DNA of 64,000 nucleotides from Futiania mangrovi (GTDB lineage Bacteria > Pseudomonadota > Alphaproteobacteria > Futianiales > Futianiaceae). Each line of letters begins with the position of its first letter. Position 1 is the stretch's first letter. The position numbers were made by a program, and so were the translations under genes. Under the pieces are notes generated by a model that was given only the letters and a program-made list of their open reading frames with translations, made no database searches and had not been told where the DNA came from. This document shows positions 56,829 to 64,000 of this stretch, piece after piece. The DNA is taken from NCBI RefSeq assembly GCF_024158125.1, contig NZ_JAMZFT010000003.1, positions 186,001-250,000 of the forward strand, in the 5' to 3' direction.

Positions 56829-59723
56829 ATGCTGAGCCTCGGCCCCCTCGCCTTCCTCTCGCCCTGGGTGCTGCTGGGCCTTGCCGCCCTGCCGGTGATC
56901 TGGTGGCTCGTGCGCATCACGCCGCCCGCCCCGCGCGAGGCGTGGTTCCCGGCCCTGCGTCTCTACCTCGGGCTTAAGGAGGAGGAGCGGTCGAGCGCGC
57001 GCACCCCCTGGTGGCTGCTGCTCCTGCGCCTCGTCATCGCCGCGCTGGTCATCCTGGGGCTCGCCGCGCCGGTCCTGAACCCCGTCGCCCGGCTGGGCGG
57101 CGAGGGGCCGCTCGTGGTGCTGATCGACGACGGCTGGACCGCCGCGCAGGATTGGGAAGCCCGCCGCGCCATGGCAGAGGCCCGCATCGCCGAGGCCGCG
57201 GAAACGGGCCGCACCGTCCACCTCCTCGGCACCGCCCCGCGCGAGACGCCGCTGCCCGCCGGTCCGCAAACCGTGGCGGAAGCGCGCGCCCGTCTCGCCG
57301 CGCTGGAGCCGCAACCGCTCCTGCCCGACCGTGCCGCCGCTGCCGCCCGCCTCACGGAGGTTCTGGAGGGCGGACCGCGCGCCGACATCGTCTGGCTCTC
57401 CGACGGCCTCGACCACGGCCAGGCCCGCGCGGCGGCAAGCGCGCTGTCGCAACTGGGCCGGGTGACACTGGTCGCGCCCGAACCGGGCGAGACCCCCCGC
57501 GCCCTCGCCCCCGGCGCGCCCGAGGAGGCGAGCGCGGCGGCGACACAGGTCCGCGCGGTGCGCGCGGGCGGCGGGGCGGAGACGCTGACCGTCCATGCCG
57601 TCGCCCAGTCCGGCCCCGACGCCACCCCCCGCATCGCGGCGAGCGCGCCTGCCGCCTTCGCCGACGGCGAGAGCGAGGCCGTGGCCGCCTTCGACCTGCC
57701 GCTGGCCTTGCGCAACGAGATCGTGCGGTTCGAGATCGCGGGCCTTGCCACCACGGGCGCGCGGCTTCTGATCGACGACCGCTGGCAGCGCCGCACCGTC
57801 GGCATCGTGTCGGGCCGGGCGATCGAGGCGGCCCAGCCGCTCCTCTCCGACCTCTATTATCTCGAAAAGGCGCTGGAGCCCGTCGCCCGGGTGATGCGCG
57901 GCGACCTCGACGCCCTGCTGGCCGCGACGTCCGCCCCCGACATGATCGTGCTCGCCGACGTGGGCCGCCTCGTGCCGTCGGAGGTCGAGGCGCTGGAAGA
58001 CTGGATCGCCCGAGGCGGCGTGCTGGTGCGTTTCGCCGGTCCCCGCCTCGCTGCGGCGGAAGCCGGCCAGATCGCCGCCGGCAACGACGCGCTGCTGCCC
58101 GTGCGCCTGCGCGGCGGCGGCCGCGCGCTGGGCGGCGCGCTGACGTGGGAGCGCGCGCAGGAGCTTCAGCCCTTCGACGACACTTCCCCCTTCACCGGGC
58201 TCGAGGTTCCGGGCGACGTCAGCGTCTCCCGCCAGGTGCTGGCCGAGCCCGCGCCCGACCTGCCGCAGAAGACGTGGGCACGGCTCGCCGACGGAACGCC
58301 GCTGGTGACGGGAGAGGCGCGCGGCCAGGGCCATCTCGTCCTCGTCCATGTCACCGCCAACACGCAATGGTCGGCGCTGCCGCTTTCGGGCCTTTATCCC
58401 GCCATGCTCAAGCGCCTCGTCGACATCGCGCCCGGCGTGACCGCCGCGGCGTCAGGCCCCGCCACCTCCCCCGCCGCGTCGGGAACCGCCACGCCCGCGG
58501 CGGCGGAGGCGCGCCGCTTCCGCCTTGCCACCGCGCTCGACGAGCGCGGCGGGCTCTCGCCCGTGGATGGCGCGCCCGCCTCGGTCCCCGTCACCGCGTT
58601 CGCAGAGCCGCCGAGCCTCGCCGCACCGCCCGGCCTCTACGCGGCGGAAGGCGGCGGCGCCACCCGCGCCATGAACGCGCTCGCGCCCGGTGCGGCCCTC
58701 ACGCCCCTGCCCTCCGTCATCGAGATCTACCAGCGCATACCCTATGCCACGGGCGCCGAGCGTGCGCTGGGGCCGTGGCTGCTGGCCGCCGCGCTCGCGC
58801 TCGCGCTCGTCGACACGCTCCTCGGCATGATCCTGCGCGGCCTGCACCCCGGCGCGCGCCGCCCCGTGCCGCGTGGCGCGGCGGTCCTCGCGCTCGCGGC
58901 GGCGCTTGGCGCGGGCGTGACATTCGCGCCCGTACCCCCCGCATCGGCACAGCAGGCGGACGACGCCACGGCGCTCGCCGCCGCCCTCGACGTGCGCCTC
59001 GCCTATGTCCGCACCGGCGATCCTGAGGTCGACGAACTGACCGAGGCCGGCCTCGCCGCGCTCACCCGCGTGCTGGCGGCCCGCACCTCGGTCGAGGGCG
59101 AAGACCCCGTCGCCGTCGACCCGGAAAGCGACCCCCTCGTCTTCTATCCGCTCATCTACTGGCCCGTGCTGCCGACCCAGGGCCCCTTGAGCGACGCGGC
59201 GCTGAAGCGCCTCGACGACTACATGCGCACGGGCGGCATGGTTCTGTTCGACACGCGCGACGCGCAGATCGCACCGATCTACAGCCTCGGGCAGGGCGCG
59301 ACCCCGGCGACGCAGGCGCTGCGCCAGCTTCTGGGCGGGCTCGACCTGCCGCCGCTGGAGCCGGTACCCGACGACCACGTGCTGACCAAGGCCTTCTACC
59401 TGCTGCAGGAGTTTCCGGGACGCTACACCGGCAGCCAGGTCTGGGTCGCCGCGCAGGAGAACCGAACGGAACTTGAGGACGCGGGAAGCACCGGCGCCAC
59501 CAACGACGGCGTCTCGCCCATCGTGATCGGCAGCCACGACTGGGCGGCGGCCTGGGCGACCGACCGCAGCGGGCGGCCGCTCGCGGGCGTCGTGCCGGGC
59601 GGCGAGCGCCAGCGGGAGCTTGCCTACCGCTTCGGCGTCAACCTCGTGATGTACGCGCTCACCGGCAACTACAAGGCCGACCAGGTCCATGTACCGGCGC
59701 TTCTGGAACGGCTGGGGCAATAG
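56829..59723 (+). CDS. DUF4159 and BatA-like domain membrane protein
   Basis: 964 residues. The N-terminus is BatA-like with TM helices (FLSPWVLLGLAALPVIWWLV, and a second near residues 60-85), a large extracytoplasmic middle part, and a C-terminal DUF4159 domain (about 730-960, VFYPLIYWPVLPTQGPLS). The DUF4159 domain has a glutamine-amidotransferase-like fold. It is the third gene of the MoxR cluster. Confidence 0.8.
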   Translation: MLSLGPLAFLSPWVLLGLAALPVIWWLVRITPPAPREAWFPALRLYLGLKEEERSSARTPWWLLLLRLVIAALVILGLAAPVLNPVARLGGEGPLVVLIDDGWTAAQDWEARRAMAEARIAEAAETGRTVHLLGTAPRETPLPAGPQTVAEARARLAALEPQPLLPDRAAAAARLTEVLEGGPRADIVWLSDGLDHGQARAAASALSQLGRVTLVAPEPGETPRALAPGAPEEASAAATQVRAVRAGGGAETLTVHAVAQSGPDATPRIAASAPAAFADGESEAVAAFDLPLALRNEIVRFEIAGLATTGARLLIDDRWQRRTVGIVSGRAIEAAQPLLSDLYYLEKALEPVARVMRGDLDALLAATSAPDMIVLADVGRLVPSEVEALEDWIARGGVLVRFAGPRLAAAEAGQIAAGNDALLPVRLRGGGRALGGALTWERAQELQPFDDTSPFTGLEVPGDVSVSRQVLAEPAPDLPQKTWARLADGTPLVTGEARGQGHLVLVHVTANTQWSALPLSGLYPAMLKRLVDIAPGVTAAASGPATSPAASGTATPAAAEARRFRLATALDERGGLSPVDGAPASVPVTAFAEPPSLAAPPGLYAAEGGGATRAMNALAPGAALTPLPSVIEIYQRIPYATGAERALGPWLLAAALALALVDTLLGMILRGLHPGARRPVPRGAAVLALAAALGAGVTFAPVPPASAQQADDATALAAALDVRLAYVRTGDPEVDELTEAGLAALTRVLAARTSVEGEDPVAVDPESDPLVFYPLIYWPVLPTQGPLSDAALKRLDDYMRTGGMVLFDTRDAQIAPIYSLGQGATPATQALRQLLGGLDLPPLEPVPDDHVLTKAFYLLQEFPGRYTGSQVWVAAQENRTELEDAGSTGATNDGVSPIVIGSHDWAAAWATDRSGRPLAGVVPGGERQRELAYRFGVNLVMYALTGNYKADQVHVPALLERLGQ

Positions 59724-61799
59724 ATGACGACGGGCCTTGCCTTCGATCCCCTCCTGCCGTGGCCCGTGCTGTGGGCCGCGTGCGCCGCGGCGCTGCTGCT
59801 GGCGGGCTGGCTGATCGCGCGGCGCGCGCGCGGCGGATGGGCGCGGGCGGGCCTGCTCGCGGTGCTGATCGCGCTTCTGTCCGGGCCGCTGCTGGTGCGC
59901 GAAACGCGCGAGAGCCTCGACGACATCGCGGTCCTTCTCGTCGACCGCACGGCGAGCCAGGGGCTGGGCGACCGCACGGCCCAGACCGATGCCGCCGCGG
60001 CGGGCCTTGCCGACCGTCTCTCCGCGCTGGGCGCGCTGGAGGTGCGCACGGTCGAGGTGACGGGCGCGCGCGAGGACGGCACGCACCTCTTCTCCGCGCT
60101 CGATACCGCCCTTGCCGACACCGACCGCGCGCGCGTCGCGGGCGCGATCCTCGTGACCGACGGCGCGGTCCACGACGTGCCGGACGTACCCGGCGCTCTC
60201 GGCTTCCCCGTGCACGCCCTCGTCACCGGCGAGGAGGGGGAGCGCGACCGCGCCCTCACCCTCGTCACCGCGCCCGGCTTCGGCATCGTGGGGGAGCCGC
60301 TCGCCCTCACCGTCCGCGTGGAGGACCACGGAACCGCCTCGCGCGGGATCACGCGCGTGACGATCCGCGTCGACGGCGAGATCCGCGCCGAGCAGCCGGT
60401 CCGCATCGGCACCGAGACGACCGTCTTCGCCCCCATCGACCACGCGGGGCCGACCGCGGTCGAGCTTTCGGTGCCGGAGATCGAGGGCGAGATCACCGCC
60501 GTCAACAACCGCGCCGCCCTCGTCGTGAACGGCGTGCGCGACCGGCTGCGGGTCCTGCTGGTGTCGGGTGAGCCCTATCTGGGCGAGCGCGTGTGGCGCA
60601 ACCTCCTGAAGGCCGACCCCTCGGTCGACCTCGTGCATTTCACCATTCTCCGCCCGCCGGAGAAGCAGGACGGCACGCCGATCCGGGAGCTGTCGCTGAT
60701 CGCCTTCCCGACGCGCGAGCTGTTCTCGACCAAGCTGCACGAGTTCGACCTGATCATCTTCGACCGCTACCGGCGGCGCGGCGTGCTGCCCATGCTCTAC
60801 CTCGACAACATTGCCGGGTACGTCGAGCGCGGCGGGGCGCTGCTGATCGCCACGGGGCCCGCCTATGCGGGGCCGAGCAGCCTGCACCGCACGCCGGTGG
60901 CCGCGATCCTGCCCAGCGCGCCGACTGGGCGCGAGATGCAGGGCGGCTTCCGCCCGCAGGTGACGGAGACCGGCCGCCGCCATCCCGTGACCCAGCCGCT
61001 GAGCCCGCCCGTGGGGGCCGAGCCTGCATGGGGCCGCTGGTTCCGCCTGATCGAGGCCGACGCGCTCGCGGGCGAGGTGCTCATGTCGGCCGCGCCCGAG
61101 GGTGCGGGCGAACGGCCGCTCCTCATCCTCGACCGCGTGGGCGAGGGGCGCGTCGCGCAGCTTCTCTCCGACCAGGCGTGGCTCTGGGCGCGCGGCTACG
61201 AGGGCGGCGGCCCGCAGGCCGAGCTTCTGCGCCGTCTCTCGCACTGGCTGATGCAGGAGCCTGACCTCGAGGAGGAGCGTATCTCCGCCGCCCGCGCGGG
61301 CGACACCATCGCCATCGAGCGGCACACCATGGCCGACACCGCGCCGCCCGCCGAGGTCACGCTGCCCTCGGGCGAGGTCGCGGAGGTTCCGCTGACGCAG
61401 GACCCGACCGCCCCCGGCACCTGGCGCGGCAGCCTTCCCATCGAGGCGTTCGGCCTCTACCGCTTCGCCAGCGGCGAGGCGCGCACCGTGCTCGCCGTGG
61501 CCACGCTCAACCCGAAGGAGTTCGCCTCCCCCATCTCCACGCTGGAAACGCTCGCCCCCGTCGCGCAGGCGACCGGCGGCGGGCTGCAACGCGCGAACGA
61601 AGGCGTGCCCGCGCTGCGCCGCGTGGCCGAGGGACGCGCGCCGTCCGGCTCGGCCGGTCCGGCGGGCTGGTTCGGCCTCGTGGAGCGCGGCCGCTACCGC
61701 GTCACCGACGTGCGCGAGACGCCGCTTCTGCCGCCGTCGCTCGCCATGGCGCTGGCCATCGCGCTCGCCATGGTCTGCTGGCGGGTCGAAGGGCGTTAG
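59724..61799 (+). CDS. Large membrane protein of the MoxR-DUF58-DUF4159 cluster
   Basis: 691 residues with N-terminal TM helices (about residues 8-26 and 34-52), an N-terminal VWA-like soluble part (DDIAVLLVDRTASQGLGD, like a degenerate MIDAS), a region similar to glutamine amidotransferase-like proteins (LLIATGPAYAGPSSLH) and a C-terminal TM (LAMALAIALAMVCW). Members occur with MoxR clusters, but the exact role is unknown. It begins immediately after the DUF4159 stop codon. Confidence 0.75.
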   Translation: MTTGLAFDPLLPWPVLWAACAAALLLAGWLIARRARGGWARAGLLAVLIALLSGPLLVRETRESLDDIAVLLVDRTASQGLGDRTAQTDAAAAGLADRLSALGALEVRTVEVTGAREDGTHLFSALDTALADTDRARVAGAILVTDGAVHDVPDVPGALGFPVHALVTGEEGERDRALTLVTAPGFGIVGEPLALTVRVEDHGTASRGITRVTIRVDGEIRAEQPVRIGTETTVFAPIDHAGPTAVELSVPEIEGEITAVNNRAALVVNGVRDRLRVLLVSGEPYLGERVWRNLLKADPSVDLVHFTILRPPEKQDGTPIRELSLIAFPTRELFSTKLHEFDLIIFDRYRRRGVLPMLYLDNIAGYVERGGALLIATGPAYAGPSSLHRTPVAAILPSAPTGREMQGGFRPQVTETGRRHPVTQPLSPPVGAEPAWGRWFRLIEADALAGEVLMSAAPEGAGERPLLILDRVGEGRVAQLLSDQAWLWARGYEGGGPQAELLRRLSHWLMQEPDLEEERISAARAGDTIAIERHTMADTAPPAEVTLPSGEVAEVPLTQDPTAPGTWRGSLPIEAFGLYRFASGEARTVLAVATLNPKEFASPISTLETLAPVAQATGGGLQRANEGVPALRRVAEGRAPSGSAGPAGWFGLVERGRYRVTDVRETPLLPPSLAMALAIALAMVCWRVEGR

Positions 61800-62458
61800 T
61801 CGGCCGCCTCTTCCAAACGGACAGGCGCGGTTTCGGCCCGTGCCGCACCGTTTTCGAGGTGGCGGACCTGCTCGACCAGCCGCTGCGTCACCAGTCGGAT
61901 CAGGTAATAGGCGAACTTCGGATTCTGGTAATAGAGCGCTTGCACCTGCGCCTCGGTGACATAAGCGAGGCGCACGTTCGTCCGGCACCGGATCGTCGCC
62001 GTGCGGCGCCTGTCCTGCGCGAACAGGCTGACCTCGCCGATCAGCGTGCCCGGCCCCACGGTCTGGCCGACCTCCACGACCTCCGCCTCGCCGTCCAGGA
62101 TGAAGTACATCCGGTCGGCGATCTCGCCCTTGCGCATCAGCACCTCGCCCGCCGCGCGCCGTTCCTCCTTGGCGAAGGGCAGCAGCCACTCGAAGGAAAT
62201 CTCCTCCGTCGCCGCCCGCTTCACCGCGCGCGTCATGCGGTAGATCTGCGCCAGCCGCATCGCGTTGAGCGGCAGCAGCACACCATGCAGCACCAGGATC
62301 GGCATGAGACCGGCTGCGAAGCCATAGACGATGAACGCCACATTGCTCCCGATGGCGATCAGGCGCAGCGGGATCATGGTCTTCATGCAGAAGGTCAGAA
62401 ACACCAGACCGGACGCAACATAGCCCACGAACTCGGGCCAGGGCATCTGCTCCGTCAT
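61796..62458 (-). CDS. Popeye-like membrane protein with cyclic-nucleotide-binding fold
   Basis: 220 residues. An N-terminal half with about three TM helices (GYVASGLVFLTFCMK, PLRLIAIGSNVAFIVYGF, MPILVLHGVLLPLN) is followed by a cyclic-nucleotide-binding domain (GEIADRMYFILDGEAEVVE, and a phosphate-binding cassette with IGEVSLFAQDRRRTATIRC). This layout is that of Popeye proteins. The PBC Glu and Arg are conserved, so it may bind cAMP or cGMP. ATG at 62458. It overlaps the previous convergent gene by 4 nt. Confidence 0.78.
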   Translation of the reverse strand: MTEQMPWPEFVGYVASGLVFLTFCMKTMIPLRLIAIGSNVAFIVYGFAAGLMPILVLHGVLLPLNAMRLAQIYRMTRAVKRAATEEISFEWLLPFAKEERRAAGEVLMRKGEIADRMYFILDGEAEVVEVGQTVGPGTLIGEVSLFAQDRRRTATIRCRTNVRLAYVTEAQVQALYYQNPKFAYYLIRLVTQRLVEQVRHLENGAARAETAPVRLEEAAD

Positions 62459-62561
62459 GCCGCGCGCCTCGTCCCGTTCACGCACCCGGGCGGGCACGTT
62501 CGACTGTATGCTATCCGCTCCGCCGCCAGCGGCCAACCGCGGCGCGCACCCCATGCCTGTC

Positions 62562-62584
62562 ATCCCCGGGCTTGTCCCGGGGAT
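62562..62584. repeat. Perfect 9-bp palindrome in the intergenic region
   Basis: ATCCCCGGG (62562-62570) and CCCGGGGAT (62576-62584) around CTTGT. It is a common type of short intergenic palindrome in alphaproteobacteria and lies in the 394-bp spacer 62459-62852. Confidence 0.6.
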
Positions 62585-62639
62585 CCATGAGCATCGACGA
62601 TTTCGAGACATCTCGAACCTCGCCACCGCCTCGCCACCT

Positions 62640-62735
62640 CCCCCTCACCCGGTCCGGGCTCGCGCCCTTGCCATCCTCTCCCCCTCGCGGAGGGGGAGAG
62701 GGAAGAGCGAACGTCAGTGAGCGAGGGTGAGGGGG
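62640..62735. repeat. Nested palindromic intergenic repeat (MITE-like)
   Basis: An outer arm CCCCCTCACCC (62640-62650) pairs with GGGTGAGGGGG (62725-62735), and inside a 12-bp inner arm CCTCTCCCCCTC (62675-62686) pairs with GAGGGGGAGAGG (62690-62701) around GCG. The pattern matches intergenic repeats of high-GC alphaproteobacteria, probably old MITE-like elements. No open frame is seen. Confidence 0.65.
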
Positions 62736-62778
62736 TGTTGCACGGCCTTTCATCTGCTCATCGCCGCCCCGGGCATGG

Positions 62779-62802
62779 GTCCCCGGCACGGAGGCCGGGG
62801 AC
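62779..62802. repeat. 9-bp intergenic palindrome
   Basis: GTCCCCGGC (62779-62787) and GCCGGGGAC (62794-62802) around a 6-nt loop. It is one of several palindromes in the same intergenic region. Confidence 0.6.
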
Positions 62803-62852
62803 AGCACAATTGCAAGACCGTCATCCCCGGAGCCCGTTTCTCAAGCCCGGTC

Positions 62853-63395
62853 TCACGCCGCGTCGGACACACCCTTCGCGGACGCACCGGCGGGCTTCGA
62901 GGTGGAAAGCGGCTTGCCGATCATGCCGGCGACGCCGTCCATCGCGCCCTCGGCCAGTGCCAGCGCAAGCAGCCGCGAATGATCCACGGGCCCCGGCATG
63001 TCGAGCCCCTTTCCCGCCGCCCGGCTGAAGCCGACGCGCGCATAATAGGGCTCGTCGCCGACCAGCATGACCCGCTCATGCCCCATCTCGCGCGCGAGGT
63101 CGAGCGTGTGACGCATCAGCGCCCGCCCGATGCCCGTGCCCTGAAGCCGCGGCAGCACGGCGAGCGGGCCGAGCATCAGCGCCGGCCATTTGCCACCGAT
63201 CAGCACCGGCCAGTAGCGAATCGTGCCCTGCACCTCGCCATTGTCGATCCATAGCCAGGACAGCCCCTCGACCGGCTCCACCCCCTCGCGCAGGCGGTAG
63301 GCGGTCTTGGCATAGCGGCCCGGCCCGAAGCACAGGTCGAGCAGATCTTCGACAGCGCCGGCGTGTTCCGGCAGTTCGGGACTCATGTGAGACAT
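62853..63395 (-). CDS. GNAT family N-acetyltransferase
   Basis: 180 residues. The acetyl-CoA binding motif VLPRLQGTGIGRALM and the YYARVGFSRA end are typical of GNAT enzymes. The acyl acceptor is unknown. ATG at 63395 or 63386 (both in frame); neither has a good ribosome-binding site. The 299-bp spacer to the next gene (63396-63694) shows no gene or repeat. Confidence 0.82.
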   Translation of the reverse strand: MSHMSPELPEHAGAVEDLLDLCFGPGRYAKTAYRLREGVEPVEGLSWLWIDNGEVQGTIRYWPVLIGGKWPALMLGPLAVLPRLQGTGIGRALMRHTLDLAREMGHERVMLVGDEPYYARVGFSRAAGKGLDMPGPVDHSRLLALALAEGAMDGVAGMIGKPLSTSKPAGASAKGVSDAA

Positions 63396-63694
63396 GGGGT
63401 TCGTGTCCGTGTCGGCATCGGCGGTCACACTGCCGCAACAGGCGGCCGCATCAGGGGATCGTCGCGAAGGACCGGCACGGGCGCGGACGCGCGCAGGTGA
63501 CGGCGTCAGGCGGCGGAGCGTGCGCTCCGGCCTGTGGGTCGTCGTCGCGATGTCACCGGGCACACGGACATGACACTTCCTCGACAGGGCAACCCTGCCC
63601 CTTGGACTTTGCTGCATATCACGCTCTTGCCAGCGCGTCCATTCGCGCCATGGTACTCGTCGGACAAAAACCAACACCGGGGGAAGCAAGCTCC

Positions 63695-64000
63695 ATGTTC
63701 TACGAGACGTCTCAACCGCACGGCCTGGCGCGCAATCCGTTCAAGGCGTGCGTCGTGCCGCGCCCGATCGGCTGGATTTCGACGGTCGACGGCGCCGGCC
63801 GCGTCAACCTCGCGCCCTACAGCTTCTTCAACGCGGTCGCCGACCAGCCGCCGATGGTGATGTTCACCTCCAACAGCAAGAAGGAGGTCCACGGCCCGTC
63901 CAAGGACACCGCGCGCAACGCGGTCGAGACGGGAGAGTTCGTCTTCAACATCGCCACCTGGGATCTGCGGATGGAGATGAACCAGTCCTCCGCCCCCTAC
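63695..64000 (+). CDS. Flavin reductase family protein, 3'-truncated by the window edge
   Basis: The first 102 residues of an FMN-binding protein of the DIM6/NTAB (flavin reductase-like) family: NPFKACVVPRPIGWISTVD, NLAPYSFFNAVADQPPMVMF and ETGEFVFNIATWDLR are the standard N-terminal blocks. It may supply reduced flavin or act as an oxidoreductase. The start ATG has GGGGGAAG upstream. The reading frame is open at the window end. Confidence 0.85.
   Translation, partial: MFYETSQPHGLARNPFKACVVPRPIGWISTVDGAGRVNLAPYSFFNAVADQPPMVMFTSNSKKEVHGPSKDTARNAVETGEFVFNIATWDLRMEMNQSSAPY

Noticed and set aside
58452-62189. 1,245-residue minus-strand open frame
   Set aside because: Spans the DUF4159 and membrane-protein genes with Arg/Gly/His-rich composition. 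It is a shadow frame in GC-rich DNA.
62459-62852. Possible tRNA or small gene in the palindromic spacer
   Set aside because: No cloverleaf or coding frame with a ribosome-binding site was found; palindromes explain the open reading frames there.

Overview
This is about 64 kb of a high-GC chromosome whose gene content is typical of a free-living alphaproteobacterium: cytochrome bc1 (petABC), aerobic hemF, UbiK, an L25/Ctc-pth-ychF cluster, DUF6111 and DUF1285 proteins, an RT0821-like 17-kDa surface antigen and a COQ9/TetR-like regulator. I would not name a genus from the sequence. No rRNA, tRNA, CRISPR array, transposase or integrase was seen. Most genes are ordinary chromosomal genes in short operons, many joined by 4-nt ATGA or TTGA stop/start overlaps.

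Layout. 1-4.2 kb: the 3' part of dxs, tlyA, a MAPEG protein and an RlmD/TrmA-like RNA methyltransferase. 4.2-6.4 kb: a small accessory island next to the 3' end of aroC. It carries an AT-rich DUF3800 gene, a duplicated 71-bp aroC 3' end, an ImmA/IrrE-type metalloprotease and a two-helix membrane protein. 6.4-12.7 kb (minus strand): aroC, an NADPH oxidoreductase, fabI, a Sel1-repeat exported protein and a glycine-zipper lipoprotein. 13-26.5 kb: pdxH, a cation diffusion facilitator, a Gly/His-rich orphan protein, an SDR, a class III aminotransferase, a second orphan protein, a sulfotransferase, an acyl-CoA ligase, a polysaccharide flippase, an MBL hydrolase and an orphan histidine kinase.

26.5-37.6 kb: a CsaA-like tRNA-binding protein coupled to a TetR regulator, proC, a YbjN protein, ubiK, the overlapping lgt-midA-pgeF operon, a creatinase-like M24 protein, an exported protein, prs, and a thiamine-salvage pair (thiY-like and tenA) behind a TPP riboswitch. 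37.8-43.8 kb: rplY-pth-ychF, a DUF2892 protein, and an operon of two MaoC-like proteins, a PaaI thioesterase and an acyl-CoA synthetase. 43.8-48 kb: a GST, a 43-aa membrane microprotein, and a methylthioadenosine salvage operon (mtnP, apt, mtnA, fuculose-aldolase-like gene). The operon matches a dihydroxyacetone-phosphate-type shunt better than the full methionine salvage cycle.

48.1-64 kb: petABC, hemF, the minus-strand run DUF1285-NUDIX-DUF6111-cca, the divergent MoxR-DUF58-DUF4159-membrane protein cluster, a Popeye-like membrane protein with a cyclic-nucleotide-binding fold, a nested palindromic intergenic repeat, a GNAT acetyltransferase and the start of a flavin reductase gene.

The most interesting places are the aroC 3'-end duplication with its cargo, the two orphan low-complexity proteins (Gly/His-rich at 14.9-16.0 kb; Gly/Asp-rich at 18.8-19.4 kb), and the Popeye-like protein. 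No part of the window proves a new system. The aroC island is the best candidate for a small mobile or defence-related locus.
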